Shown piece after piece: positions 43,755-53,224 of a DNA stretch of 64,000 nucleotides (within the stretch, counting starts at the first letter, position 1; the number at the start of each line of letters is the position of its first letter). The notes beneath the pieces were generated by a model. That model was not told the DNA's origin. It ran no database searches and was given only the letters and a program-made list of their open reading frames with translations. The position numbers and the translations under genes are program-made. Source of the stretch: Marinobacterium lacunae (lineage in GTDB: Bacteria; Pseudomonadota; Gammaproteobacteria; Pseudomonadales; Balneatricaceae); the NCBI RefSeq assembly GCF_000705555.1, contig NZ_JMQN01000021.1, positions 1 through 64,000 on the forward strand, given 5' to 3'.

Positions 43755-44741
43755 ATGGGGCTGTTGATTGACGGTCGTTGGCACGACAAGTGGTATGACA
43801 CCGAATCAAATGGCGGTCGCTTCGAGCGTGACACGGCGAAGTTCCGCAACTGGATCACTACCGACGGCGAGGCCGGTCCCTCCGGCGAGGCTGGATTTGC
43901 CGCAGAGCCGGGCCGCTACCATCTGTTTGTCTCTTACGCCTGTCCCTGGGCCCATCGCACGCTGATCATGAGAGCGCTCAAAGGGCTGGAGTCCATGATC
44001 AGTGTTGATGTCGTGCACCCGCTTATGCTGGATAACGGCTGGACTTTCGAGCGTGATTTCGATGGCGCTACGGGGGATTCGTTATTCGGCAGCGAGTATA
44101 TGCACCAGATCTACACCCGCAGTAAACCTGACGCGAGCGGGCGTGTAACTGTACCTCTGCTATGGGATCGAAAGCGGGAGACAATCGTCAGTAATGAATC
44201 TGCCGAGATCATCCGCATGTTCAATTCTGCCTTTGACGGTGTCGGGGCCGAGAGCGGGGACTATTATCCGCCGGAACTGCGGGCCCAGATCGACGACTGG
44301 AACGGCATGATCTACCGGTCGGTCAATAATGGGGTATACCGTGCAGGCTTTGCGACCAGCCAGAGTGCGTATGACGAGGCTGTAAGCGAGCTGTTTGAGA
44401 TGCTGGATCGCCTGGAGAATCATCTTGCCTCCAACCGCTATCTGGTCGGAAACCAGCTGACCGAGGCGGATGTCCGGCTATATACAACGCTGGTGCGGTT
44501 CGATCCGGTTTATGTCAGTCATTTCAAGTGTGATCTGCATCGCATTCAGGATTACCCCGCCCTGTCAGGATATCTGCGCGATCTCTATCAGCGTCCGGCG
44601 TTTCGTGACACAACGCGATTTGATCATATTCGCGAACATTACTTCCGGAGTCACAAAGGGATCAATCCAAGCGGCGTGATTCCAGTCGGACCCGCTTTCA
44701 ACCTGGACGCGCCGCATGGGCGCGAGGAGTTGGGACAATGA
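43755..44741 (+). CDS. Glutathionyl-hydroquinone reductase (GST family)
   Basis: A 328-residue Xi-class glutathione transferase that removes glutathione from hydroquinone conjugates. The catalytic C63 is in YACPWAHRTL; the N-terminal RFERDTAKFRNWI and C-terminal region VYRAGFATSQSAYDEAV and DVRLYTTLVRFDPVYVSHFK (parts: DVRLYTTLVRFD) are typical of YqjG/ECM4. It overlaps the pirin gene by 4 bp. Confidence 0.93.
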   Translation: MGLLIDGRWHDKWYDTESNGGRFERDTAKFRNWITTDGEAGPSGEAGFAAEPGRYHLFVSYACPWAHRTLIMRALKGLESMISVDVVHPLMLDNGWTFERDFDGATGDSLFGSEYMHQIYTRSKPDASGRVTVPLLWDRKRETIVSNESAEIIRMFNSAFDGVGAESGDYYPPELRAQIDDWNGMIYRSVNNGVYRAGFATSQSAYDEAVSELFEMLDRLENHLASNRYLVGNQLTEADVRLYTTLVRFDPVYVSHFKCDLHRIQDYPALSGYLRDLYQRPAFRDTTRFDHIREHYFRSHKGINPSGVIPVGPAFNLDAPHGREELGQ

Positions 44742-45583
44742 GCAGTCGAGCTATCAGGCGAATCATCCGGGCGATCAACAGCTCGGACGGAGCCGGTGTG
44801 CGTTTGAAGCGCAGTGTCGGTCAGAGCATGGGCGCGCGTATCGATCCCTTCCTGATGCTCGATGCCTTCTCATCCGACAGCCCGGACGATTATATTGCGG
44901 GTTTTCCGGCCCATCCGCATCGCGGTTTTGAAACCGTCACTTACATGCTCGACGGCTTGATGCTCCACCGTGACCATATGGGGCATGAAGGCCTTCTGCG
45001 CTCGGGCGGTGTTCAGTGGATGACGGCCGGACGAGGCGTTATCCATGAGGAGATGCCTCAGCAAGAGCAGGGGCTAATGCGGGGCTTCCAGCTATGGGTT
45101 AATTTGCCCGCCGCGGAAAAGATGAAACCGGCTGCCTATCAGAATATCGAGCCTGAAGAGGTGCCGGAGGCTATCGATGAGCAGGGCAGTCGCTTGCGTC
45201 TGGTCGCCGGTGAAGTCTGCTTTGGCGGTCAGACACTGACCGGGCCGGTGGCCGGAGTCAGCCGACAGCCACTGTTTGCCGATCTGCAACTGGCAGCAGG
45301 CGCCCGTGTGGAGCTACCGCTGGACGAGGAGTTGGCCGGATTTCTGTATCTGTTCGAGGGGGATGTTAATGTCGCAGACAAGCCCGTGCCTCGTGAGAGC
45401 GCAGCAGAGCTGGGCGCAGGCAACAGTCTTCAGCTGACAGCGGGTAAGGACGGTGCGCGGTTGCTGATTGTGGCGGCAAAGCCGATTGGTGAACCCGTGG
45501 TTCAATATGGACCTTTCGTCATGAATACGTCCGAGGAGATCGAGCAGGCGCTTCAGGATTATCGGGACGGCACGTTCGTTTGA
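44738..45583 (+). CDS. Pirin family protein
   Basis: A 281-residue bicupin. The metal site of the N-terminal cupin is visible as AHPHRGFETVTYML plus HRDHMGHEG and the Glu in IHEEMPQQ. YhhW-type pirins can oxygenate quercetin-like quinols, consistent with coupling to the hydroquinone reductase gene. The C-terminal cupin lacks the metal ligands, as usual. Confidence 0.92.
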   Translation: MSSRAIRRIIRAINSSDGAGVRLKRSVGQSMGARIDPFLMLDAFSSDSPDDYIAGFPAHPHRGFETVTYMLDGLMLHRDHMGHEGLLRSGGVQWMTAGRGVIHEEMPQQEQGLMRGFQLWVNLPAAEKMKPAAYQNIEPEEVPEAIDEQGSRLRLVAGEVCFGGQTLTGPVAGVSRQPLFADLQLAAGARVELPLDEELAGFLYLFEGDVNVADKPVPRESAAELGAGNSLQLTAGKDGARLLIVAAKPIGEPVVQYGPFVMNTSEEIEQALQDYRDGTFV

Positions 45584-45688
45584 TCTATCCGTTAATACTG
45601 TAAACGGGCGTTCCATTGCCGATAACTCTCTTTATACTGGCTAACAGGTGTTTGAATCCGGCCGGTCTGTTAAGGGGGGGAATCGGTG

Positions 45689-45802
45689 ATGGGGCGCTTC
45701 ATCATTTTAGTGATCCTGGTCGTAATCGTTGTGTTTTCAATGAACTCCTGCGATCACGCGCTTGATGTGAAACGTTCTCTGTGGGATAACGAGCAACGAT
45801 AA
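45689..45802 (+). CDS. 37-residue single-pass membrane peptide
   Basis: A short ORF with an ATG 10 nt after a TAAGGGGGGG purine tract. Residues 3-16 are an unbroken run of I, L, V and F (a membrane span), followed by SMNSCDHALDVKRSLWDNEQR, of which the charged tail faces the other side. The Cys could be lipidated only loosely (NSC is not a good lipobox). It ends 60 bp before the PilT/PilU-type gene and may be its partner. Too short to place in a family. Confidence 0.5.
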   Translation: MGRFIILVILVVIVVFSMNSCDHALDVKRSLWDNEQR

Positions 45803-45862
45803 CAGGCGTCGGAAGACGTCGCCGTGCTGGGCGTATAGCGCCGAATCTCGCAGGGAGGACAC

Positions 45863-46930
45863 ATGCTCGATCTGAACCAGTATCTTCGGTTAATGGTAGA
45901 CAAGCAGGCGTCGGACCTGTTTTTCAGCACCGATTCTCCTGTCCAGATAAAGATCGAAGGGGTGCTACGGCCTATCGGCGACAAGCCGCTACAGCCAGGC
46001 GTTACCGCCGAGCTTGCCGAGTCGCTGATGACCGACAAACAGCGCCAGGTCTTTGCTGATGAGATGGAGATGAACTTCTCCCACAGCCCGAAAGATATCG
46101 GGCGTTTTCGTGTAAACGTCTATCGCCAGCGTGGTGATGTGGCCCTGGTTATCCGCTATATCCGCAGCAATATTCCATCGCTCAAAGAGCTTAACCTGCC
46201 TGATTGTTTGCAGGAGTTCGTGATGATGCGCAGCGGACTGGTTCTGATCGTTGGAGCGACAGGGGCGGGTAAGTCCACGACTCTGGCTTCGATGATTGAG
46301 CACCGGAATCAGCGTGCAAGTGGTCATATTCTGACGATCGAGGATCCGATCGAATTCATGCACACCAATAAGCGCTCGTTGATCAACCAGCGTGAAGTGG
46401 GTATCGATACGCTCTCATACGAAAATGCACTCATGAACGGGTTGCGTGAGGCTCCGGACGTCATACTCATCGGCGAGATTCGTGACCGCCAGACAATGGA
46501 GCAGGCGATCCGCTACTCCGAGACGGGCCATCTCTGTCTGTCCACGCTGCATGCTAATAACTCGGTGCAGGCAATCGAGCATATCGCCAACTTCTTTATG
46601 GAGAATGAGCAGAAGAAGATCGATCAGGATCTTTCGCTAAACCTCAGAGCGATAGTGTCTCAGCGTCTGGTTCGCGATAAGCAGAAACGTTTCCTGCCGA
46701 CCACTGAGGTGTTGGTCAACACGCCGTTCGTGTCGGAGTTGATCGGCAGGGGGGAGTTCAACCGTATCCGTGAAGCGATAGAGCAGAGCAGTGACCCGCA
46801 CAGCCATACCTTCGACGAGGACCTGCTGGAACTCTACAGTGCAGGCAAAATCTCCGAGGACGAGGTGCTGCACAATGCCGACTCTCGAAACAACGTGACG
46901 CTCAAGATGAAACTACTCGGAGGCGCCTGA
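45863..46930 (+). CDS. PilT/PilU-type retraction ATPase
   Basis: A 355-residue secretion-superfamily ATPase. Walker A is GATGAGKST, the Asp and His boxes are ILTIEDPIEF and HLCLSTLHANN, and the Walker B-like PDVILIGEIRD is intact. The MLDLNQYLRLMVDKQASDLFF start and ends-weighted similarity fit PilU. No pilT or other pilus gene is in the window, so it is a detached accessory retraction motor or a paralogue. A GGAGGACAC site precedes ATG. Confidence 0.88.
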   Translation: MLDLNQYLRLMVDKQASDLFFSTDSPVQIKIEGVLRPIGDKPLQPGVTAELAESLMTDKQRQVFADEMEMNFSHSPKDIGRFRVNVYRQRGDVALVIRYIRSNIPSLKELNLPDCLQEFVMMRSGLVLIVGATGAGKSTTLASMIEHRNQRASGHILTIEDPIEFMHTNKRSLINQREVGIDTLSYENALMNGLREAPDVILIGEIRDRQTMEQAIRYSETGHLCLSTLHANNSVQAIEHIANFFMENEQKKIDQDLSLNLRAIVSQRLVRDKQKRFLPTTEVLVNTPFVSELIGRGEFNRIREAIEQSSDPHSHTFDEDLLELYSAGKISEDEVLHNADSRNNVTLKMKLLGGA

Positions 46931-46945
46931 CCTCCGGGAGGTGGA

Positions 46946-47701
46946 TTAGCGGTAACGCTCGCGCTGCTCCTGTTCGCGGGCTTCTTCATCGCGTTGGCGA
47001 AGCTCCTCTTCAGTTTGCTGACGCAACTCCTCTGCCACTTTTTCACAGGACTCGATCTTGCGTGAGAGTGCAAAGATCTGAGCGTCTATCTGATAGGCGC
47101 TGTTGAACCCCTGGAGTCGCGCCATGGCGCTGCGGTATGTATGCAGTGCTACCTGCGGACCGGAGAGCTCTTCAGTGGTTTGCGCGTCCATAAGTTCCAG
47201 TTCTATTGTCAGACGGCTGTAACTCAACTTGATGTGCTTGATCATTGCGTTCAGCGTTTGCTGAGAGAACAGCTGCTGTTTTTGCAGGTCGGTCAGGAAC
47301 TGTGCAAGCTCCCGCAACAGTGCACGCGAGCGGCGGGCCGTATCGCGGTCTGAGCAGTAGGTGAGTGACCCGCTGGGATACTGGCCAGGCTCGAAAGGTG
47401 TGGATGCCTGCTCGGTCAGTTTATCCAGCTCTTTTTTGTAGATTGGGTTTGAGTCCAGCTCAAGCACCTGCTGCCACCGGAGCTCCATGTACTTGATCAG
47501 CACGGCGCGAATATCGGGCGTAACATAGAAGGCGGGCAGGCTTCCGAGTAGGTGGTCGGCACGACGGATCTGGTCCTTGAGGGCGAGAAGTTTCATGCGA
47601 CGCTCGCGGCGTTGAGTCTCGATAGACTGGATGATGTAGGCGGTTACGGCCATCACCAAGATGCCGCCAAGTATCAGCATGCCTATCTGTGTCGGACTCA
47701 T
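46946..47701 (-). CDS. Membrane-anchored coiled-coil protein of unknown function
   Basis: A 251-residue protein with one N-terminal membrane helix (about 5-25), a helical cytoplasmic or periplasmic body, and a charged coiled-coil tail (VAEELRQQTEEELRQRDEEA). Start ATG 47701 (MSPTQIGML) is preferred. It converges on the PilU-like gene 15 bp away. No family is recognised. Confidence 0.72.
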   Translation of the reverse strand: MSPTQIGMLILGGILVMAVTAYIIQSIETQRRERRMKLLALKDQIRRADHLLGSLPAFYVTPDIRAVLIKYMELRWQQVLELDSNPIYKKELDKLTEQASTPFEPGQYPSGSLTYCSDRDTARRSRALLRELAQFLTDLQKQQLFSQQTLNAMIKHIKLSYSRLTIELELMDAQTTEELSGPQVALHTYRSAMARLQGFNSAYQIDAQIFALSRKIESCEKVAEELRQQTEEELRQRDEEAREQEQRERYR

Positions 47702-47770
47702 GATATTTCCTCTGAACCGGGTTACTGCGTTGAAGCGTTTGATTCTATAGTAAAAAGCTTTAAAAAACTC

Positions 47771-47799
47771 TTGACCGGTCATGTTGTCGTCATTAATAT
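47771..47799 (+). promoter_or_regulatory. Sigma-70 promoter P1 of the first tRNA pair
   Basis: TTGACC (47771-47776), 17 bases, TAATAT (47794-47799), then a GC-rich discriminator GCGCTCC as in stringently controlled stable-RNA promoters. An A/T-rich UP-like stretch precedes it. Confidence 0.85.
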
Positions 47800-47837
47800 G
47801 CGCTCCGCATCCAGTTACTACTGGATTCGTCCTAAGC

Positions 47838-47913
47838 GTCCCATTCGTCTAGTGGCCTAGGACACCGCCCTTTCACGGCGGTAACAGGGGTTCGAACCCC
47901 CTATGGGACGCCA
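47838..47913 (+). tRNA. tRNA-Glu (TTC), copy 1
   Basis: A 76-nt tRNA with encoded CCA. Acceptor GTCCCAT pairs with ATGGGAC; the anticodon loop CTTTCAC within CCGCC/GGCGG gives anticodon TTC; T-loop GTTCGAA is normal. Identical to copies 2 and 3. Confidence 0.98.
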
Positions 47914-47917
47914 CTAA

Positions 47918-47993
<76 letters not shown>

Positions 47994-48350
47994 AATTTTC
48001 CTCCCCATTTGTTTCTTATGCCAGTGCCCTAAGCGGCGGGGCGACCCACTTTTTGTTGGGGTCGCGACCGGAGCGCCGGCCGGTTCGAGTCTCGTTTCCC
48101 GCTCCAAATTTTCCTCCCCATTTGTTTCTTATGCCAGTGCCCTAAGCGGGGCGACCCACTTTTTGTTGGGGTCGCGACCGGAGCGCCGGCCGGTTCGAGT
48201 CTCGTTTCCCGTTCCAAGTTTTCCTCCTCATTTGTTTCTTATACCAGTGCCCTAATCGGGGCGGCTGACTTTCAATGGCTTGTGTTTGTGGTCGGAGCGC
48301 CGGTTGATCCGAGTCTTTTTTCAGTTCTACATTTTCTCTTTCAAGAACGT
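47994..48350 (+). repeat. rtT-like tandem repeat array 1 after tRNA-Gly
   Basis: Units of about 110-113 bp. Each ends with the last 24 nt of tRNA-Gly, from the T-loop (GTTCGAGTC...) to CCA: exact at 48083-48106, one mismatch at 48193-48216, degraded near 48302-48330. The rest of each unit contains GCGACCC/GGGTCGC and ACCGG/CCGGT hairpins. The 5' half of the T-stem is not included, so these are not tRNA genes. The layout resembles the repeats after E. coli tyrT. Confidence 0.85.
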
Positions 48351-48525
48351 TGCGCATGCTCATTGGAACTGTATTCCCGCTTTTTGTTAGCTATGTAAGG
48401 CGAGAGTGAGGTGTGTTTCTGTGAAGGTCGGCTGTAGCGCTGTATAAAAAATATTCAATTTTTATTTCAATAGGTTAGGACGTGTATAGGTGCGCGCAGA
48501 AAGATAAAAAAATTAATTTTGGGTG
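48351..48525. other. A/T-rich spacer before the second tRNA group
   Basis: No gene seen. The 3' part (about 48500-48520) is A/T-rich and can serve as an UP element for promoter P2. The rest may be further decayed repeat sequence. Confidence 0.4.
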
Positions 48526-48554
48526 TTGACGCGGGCAAGGGGCGTACGTATTAT
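48526..48554 (+). promoter_or_regulatory. Sigma-70 promoter P2 of the second and third tRNA pairs
   Basis: TTGACG (48526-48531), 17 bases, TATTAT (48549-48554), then TTGCGCCTCC as discriminator. The upstream A/T-rich stretch is UP-like. Confidence 0.85.
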
Positions 48555-48595
48555 TTGCGCCTCCTCGATGAGGAACGCGAAAGCGCTTCGGCTAC

Positions 48596-48671
48596 GTCCC
48601 ATTCGTCTAGTGGCCTAGGACACCGCCCTTTCACGGCGGTAACAGGGGTTCGAACCCCCTATGGGACGCCA
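48596..48671 (+). tRNA. tRNA-Glu (TTC), copy 2
   Basis: A 76-nt tRNA identical to copy 1, anticodon TTC, CCA encoded. The spacer to the next tRNA-Gly holds a small ATCTCG/CGAGAT hairpin (48678-48694), a likely processing site. Confidence 0.98.
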
Positions 48672-48703
48672 TCTCTTATCTCGGTCTTCGAGATCAGAGG
48701 TAA

Positions 48704-48779
<76 letters not shown>

Positions 48780-48808
48780 AGTCGAAAATTAGCGTTTTCC
48801 AAGGCTGC

Positions 48809-48884
48809 GTCCCATTCGTCTAGTGGCCTAGGACACCGCCCTTTCACGGCGGTAACAGGGGTTCGAACCCCCTATGGGACGCCA
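48809..48884 (+). tRNA. tRNA-Glu (TTC), copy 3
   Basis: A 76-nt tRNA identical to copies 1 and 2, anticodon TTC, CCA encoded. The 32-nt spacer after it is the same as after copy 2, so pairs 2 and 3 arose by duplication. Confidence 0.98.
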
Positions 48885-48916
48885 TCTCTTATCTCGGTCT
48901 TCGAGATCAGAGGTAA

Positions 48917-48992
<76 letters not shown>

Positions 48993-49290
48993 AATTTTCC
49001 TCCTCATTTGTTTCTTATACCAGTGCCCTAAGCGGGGCGACCCACTTTTTGTTGGGGTCGCGACCGGAGCGCCGGCCGGTTCGAGTCTCGTTTCCCGCTC
49101 CAAATTTCTCCTCGAATTTCTCTTGTTTCAGTGCCCTGATCGGGGCGACTCAGGTTTATCTGTTGGAGCTGCGATCGGAGTGTTGTCCGGTGCGAGCCTC
49201 GTTTCGCGCTCCGAATCTTCTCCTTTGAATGCGTTTTGTGCTATTGCCCTAAGCGGAGCTGCTCGGTTTTATTTGTTGGGGCGCATTCTC
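48993..49290 (+). repeat. rtT-like tandem repeat array 2 after tRNA-Gly
   Basis: Same unit as array 1, period about 110 bp: exact 24-nt tRNA-Gly end at 49079-49102, degraded copy at 49190-49213, then a unit fading out by about 49290. Within each unit the GTGCCCTAAGCGG(GG) start is also conserved. The downstream copies are the more diverged ones. Confidence 0.85.
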
Positions 49291-49490
49291 GCCTTTTAGT
49301 GTGTCGCATTATTAAAATAATGAGTTTTCGTGGCTGGCCAGTTTTCGGTATTCTGCTGTAACTGTTTAGGAAATCCGATTTTACGGTTAGTGACTCTTTT
49401 TATGTGTGGCAACACTCCAAATTCGAACTAATTTGCCGGATACTGGGTCACTGATTCGATTTTTACCTGTATCTGGCTTCGAATGGTTAT

Positions 49491-50921
49491 ATGTTGAGGG
49501 CATCTGGTCTTATGGTTCGACGTCTTATTGCTTTTATTAAACGTTTGCCCCGTCTCTATCGTGCTCTGTTGGCTGTATTGTCTGTATCCGTGTTGGGGTT
49601 GATGCTTCTGCCGGGTAATACCGATTCTGTTGTTGATGGTCAGGCTGATCCTGTGTTGATGCAGGACGGCAGTCGTATCGTTATACCCCTTGAATTACCG
49701 GCGGCGGTGACGAGCGTCGCGCCGGATGCCGATTCCTTGGCTGAGACTGGTGCCGTTGTGTCCGAGGTCAAGTCGAAGGGGGTTGATGAGTCCCGCATGT
49801 GGCAGTACGAGATTCAGCCCGGGGATACATTGACCGGTATTTTTGAAAAATTGCATCTGCCGATGCCTGATCTTTATCAGGTGCTCGAAGCGGATGAAAG
49901 CGCTTTGGCGCTTGATGACATCAAGCCCGGTGTAAAGCTCCTGATCGATGTCGATAGTGAGCAGTTGCAGATGTTGCAGCTGCGTTTTTCTGCCGCCCAT
50001 AAAGTGACGTACACGCGTAAAAAAGACGCCGGGTTTGAGTTTTCTGAAACACGCTTGCCCGGTGTTTGGCAGGAGTATGCAATTACCGGCGAGATAGGCA
50101 GAAGTTTTTCGATTGATGCCGAGGCGCAAGGGCTTGATTCTCGTGATGTCTATCAGATCTCACGCCTTCTCAAGGAGAAGATCAACTTCCGTCGGGACAT
50201 TCGCAAGGGGGACCTGTTTGAAGTGCTGATCTCTCGTCAGTATGTAGAGGGTGAAGAAACAGGCGAAACCAAGGTTGAGGCGGTGCGCATGATGGCGAAT
50301 CGCTCTCCGGTGTCGATCTTCTACTACGACGGCAGCTACTACGATGAGAAGGGTAGAAGCCTCAGTAAGGCGTTCCTGCGTTACCCATTTAATGGGAATT
50401 ACCGTGTTTCATCGCCGTTCAATCCAAATCGTCACCATCCGGTCACCGGTCTGTATCGCCCGCATAACGGTGTCGACTTCGCGATGCGCAGTGGTACACC
50501 GATTGTGTCCGCCGGTGATGGTGTTGTGACGCGTGTGGTGAATCATAAGTATGCAGGGCTCTATGTCGAGGTTAAGCATAGTGAGCGGTATACCACCCGT
50601 TACCTGCATCTGAGCAAGGCGCTTGTTCATAAAGGGCAGCGTGTCAGCCGGGGTCAGAAAATAGCCTTGTCCGGATCCAGTGGGCGAGTGACGGGCCCCC
50701 ATTTGCACTATGAGTTCCGTATTGCAGGCCGTCCGGTGAATGCGGTGAAGGCGGCGATACCCATCGCCAAGCACCTGGAGGGTAAAGACCGCAAAGCGTT
50801 TGATTCTCTGCTCAAGCAGTACCTGGCTCGACTGGATGAAGCGCTGCCGAAATCCGACGCTGACAATCTGGTTGTATCCCAGCGGGCAGGTGGCTCTGGC
50901 GAGACGGCTCAGTCTCTCTGA
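49491..50921 (+). CDS. M23-family peptidoglycan endopeptidase (OapA/MepM-like)
   Basis: A 476-residue protein with a cytoplasmic basic start, one membrane anchor (about 25-42), an OapA/LysM-like domain (about 100-180, WQYEIQPGDTLTGIFEKL in parts: YEIQPGDTLTG), a CsgG-like mid part, and a C-terminal LytM/M23 domain (about 315-410). Zinc ligands are in PHNGVDFAM and HLHYEFR, plus H of TRYLHLSK. It cuts peptide cross-links in the cell wall during growth. ATG 49512 (MVRRL) is a second start. Confidence 0.9.
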   Translation: MLRASGLMVRRLIAFIKRLPRLYRALLAVLSVSVLGLMLLPGNTDSVVDGQADPVLMQDGSRIVIPLELPAAVTSVAPDADSLAETGAVVSEVKSKGVDESRMWQYEIQPGDTLTGIFEKLHLPMPDLYQVLEADESALALDDIKPGVKLLIDVDSEQLQMLQLRFSAAHKVTYTRKKDAGFEFSETRLPGVWQEYAITGEIGRSFSIDAEAQGLDSRDVYQISRLLKEKINFRRDIRKGDLFEVLISRQYVEGEETGETKVEAVRMMANRSPVSIFYYDGSYYDEKGRSLSKAFLRYPFNGNYRVSSPFNPNRHHPVTGLYRPHNGVDFAMRSGTPIVSAGDGVVTRVVNHKYAGLYVEVKHSERYTTRYLHLSKALVHKGQRVSRGQKIALSGSSGRVTGPHLHYEFRIAGRPVNAVKAAIPIAKHLEGKDRKAFDSLLKQYLARLDEALPKSDADNLVVSQRAGGSGETAQSL

Positions 50922-50997
50922 GGTTTCTGAAACGGGCGCGACCGGCAAGTGTTGGCCGCGCTGGGGATGCGCCTGTCAAAACATGTTCAGTGAGTAC

Positions 50998-51387
50998 TCA
51001 GTTGAACAGGCGTGTACGTTCGGCGAGGTAGTCAAACGCTTCGCCTTTACGTTCGGCTTCAGCCCTGGCTTCGTCGAGCTGGGAAAATAAGGCGAGCTCT
51101 TCATCCGGCATATGGTGCAGGCAGTCTCCGCCGAACAGCCAGAATAGATCGCGCGCCACTAGGTGCACTAAATGGGGGTAAGCGCGAACCAGTCGGCTTA
51201 TCAGCAGTGGTCCCTCTTCGTACACCCAGGGCTCGTGTTGTTCGAAACCTTCTGTTAATGCAGCAAACTGCTCCAGAAACTCGGCATCAACGCTCGTGAT
51301 CGCGGGATCATCAAAGGGCGGTTGCTTGATCAGATTGTTATAGGCCAGTTTGAGCAGGTTCAGGTGATAGGTGTGGAAATCGGTCAC
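50998..51387 (-). CDS. PA2817-like conserved hypothetical protein
   Basis: A 129-residue soluble, acidic, helix-rich protein. The segments FHTYHLNLLKLAYNNLIKQP (as NLLKLAYNNL), EPWVYEEGPLLISRLVRAYPHL and RDLFWLFGGDCLHHMPDEE are characteristic of a small gammaproteobacterial family named after P. aeruginosa PA2817. Function unknown. It converges on the M23 gene and is divergent from the ABC operon. Confidence 0.75.
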   Translation of the reverse strand: MTDFHTYHLNLLKLAYNNLIKQPPFDDPAITSVDAEFLEQFAALTEGFEQHEPWVYEEGPLLISRLVRAYPHLVHLVARDLFWLFGGDCLHHMPDEELALFSQLDEARAEAERKGEAFDYLAERTRLFN

Positions 51388-51523
51388 GGTTGCCCCACGA
51401 AAGTTGGTACGTTTAAGCCTCTTTTGTGGGGACTACACCGGCCAATAACAAGAGCAGTGGTTGATATTTTCAACAGTCGTCCCCATATCCAACCCTCGTT
51501 ATGACTGAATGGACAGGATTTTT

Positions 51524-52441
51524 ATGACCCTAGCGCTGAGTATCGATAACCTGCGCAAGACATACGATAACGGCTTCGAGGCACTAAAAGGTATTTCGCT
51601 TGAGGTTAAAGAGGGCGACTTTTTCGCACTTTTGGGCCCCAATGGTGCCGGCAAGTCGACAACTCTGGGCATTGTTTCGTCGTTGGTAAACAAAAGCGAT
51701 GGCAAGGTTAGGGTATTTGGCCACGACATTGACACACATCTGACCTCTGCCAAGTTATGCTTGGGCGTCGTGCCTCAGGAGTTCAACTTCAACCCGTTCG
51801 AAAAAGTGTTCGATATCGTCGTCACACAGGCCGGCTATTACGGTATAGGACGCAAGCGTGCCAGCGAACGGGCGGAGTTTTACTTGCGTAAGCTGGGATT
51901 GTGGGAAAAACGCGATGTGCGGGCCCGAATGCTATCCGGTGGCATGAAGCGCCGCCTGATGATTGCACGTGCGCTGGTACATGATCCGAAAATGCTGATT
52001 CTCGATGAGCCCACCGCCGGTGTGGATATCGAGTTGCGCCGCTCTATGTGGGAGTTTCTGCGTGAGATAAACGCTGCCGGCACTACCATTATTCTGACAA
52101 CACATTATCTGGAAGAAGCCGAGAGCCTCTGTCGCAATATCGCGATCATCGATCACGGTCGGATTATTCAGAACAGCACCATGAAATCGCTGCTGGCGAA
52201 GCTGAATATGGAAACCTTTGTGCTCGATCTCGAGCAGGATATCGACTCGGTGCCCGAGCTTGATGGCTACAGTGTCAGGCTTACCGACCCGCATACGCTG
52301 GAGGTCGATGTCGAGAAATCCAAGGGACTTAATCCGATCTTTTCCCAGCTTTCGGCCATGGGGTACACCGTGGCGAGCATGCGTAATAAAGCGAACCGTT
52401 TGGAAGAGCTGTTCGTTTCGCTTGTCGACAAGAATCTGTAA
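51524..52441 (+). CDS. yadG: ABC transporter ATP-binding protein (YadG-like)
   Basis: A 305-residue ABC ATPase: Walker A GPNGAGKST, signature LSGGMKRRL, Walker B MLILDEPTAG, H-loop TTHYLEE. The C-terminal 80 residues are the regulatory tail seen in YadG. ATG 51524 is preferred; ATG 51509 adds five residues. It pairs with the permease 9 bp downstream as an ABC-2 type exporter of unknown substrate. Confidence 0.9.
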   Translation: MTLALSIDNLRKTYDNGFEALKGISLEVKEGDFFALLGPNGAGKSTTLGIVSSLVNKSDGKVRVFGHDIDTHLTSAKLCLGVVPQEFNFNPFEKVFDIVVTQAGYYGIGRKRASERAEFYLRKLGLWEKRDVRARMLSGGMKRRLMIARALVHDPKMLILDEPTAGVDIELRRSMWEFLREINAAGTTIILTTHYLEEAESLCRNIAIIDHGRIIQNSTMKSLLAKLNMETFVLDLEQDIDSVPELDGYSVRLTDPHTLEVDVEKSKGLNPIFSQLSAMGYTVASMRNKANRLEELFVSLVDKNL

Positions 52442-52450
52442 GGACTTTTT

Positions 52451-53224
52451 ATGAACAGCCAACTGCTGCTCACCGCTTTCTGGACTATTGTGGTCAAGGA
52501 GGTGCGCCGTTTTACCCGTATATGGGCGCAGACACTCCTACCCCCTGCGATTACGATGACGCTTTACTTCATCATATTCGGCAACCTCATTGGCTCACGC
52601 ATCGGAGACATGGGCGGGTTCGATTACATGGAGTACATCGTGCCCGGCTTGATCATGATGTCGGTGATAACAAACTCCTACGGTAATGTGGTGTCCTCGT
52701 TCTTCGGTACCAAGTTTCAGCACAATATCGAAGAGCTGCTGGTAGCACCGGTACCGAACTGGGTGATTCTGGCCGGTTACGTCATCGGTGGGATGGCGCG
52801 CGGTTTGGCGGTGGGGCTTATCGTGACGGCGTTGTCGCTGTTTTTTACAAACCTGCAGATCCACCATCTGGGTGTGACGGTCAGCATTGTGCTGCTTACA
52901 TCGACCGTATTTGCACTTGGTGGGTTTATCAACGCGGTATTCGCCAACACGTTTGACGATATATCGATCATACCCACATTTGTGTTAACGCCACTGACCT
53001 ATCTGGGTGGGGTGTTTTACAGTATCGAGTTGTTGCCGGATTTCTGGCAGGGCGTTTCGCAGCTCAATCCTATTCTGTATATGGTCAACACCTTCCGTTA
53101 TGGCATTCTGGGGGTAAGCGACATTAACGTCGGCTTTGCGTTCGCGATGATCATCGGATTCATCGTTGTGCTGGCCGGTTTTTCGCTGCACCTTCTTAAC
53201 ATTGGCAAAGGTATCCGCAGCTGA
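52451..53224 (+). CDS. yadH: ABC-2 type permease (YadH-like)
   Basis: A 257-residue integral membrane protein with six helices. The ABC-2 motif region LNPILYMVNTFRYGILG near the C-terminus is typical. Partner of the ATPase before it; it overlaps the queF start by one base (TGATG). Confidence 0.9.
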   Translation: MNSQLLLTAFWTIVVKEVRRFTRIWAQTLLPPAITMTLYFIIFGNLIGSRIGDMGGFDYMEYIVPGLIMMSVITNSYGNVVSSFFGTKFQHNIEELLVAPVPNWVILAGYVIGGMARGLAVGLIVTALSLFFTNLQIHHLGVTVSIVLLTSTVFALGGFINAVFANTFDDISIIPTFVLTPLTYLGGVFYSIELLPDFWQGVSQLNPILYMVNTFRYGILGVSDINVGFAFAMIIGFIVVLAGFSLHLLNIGKGIRS

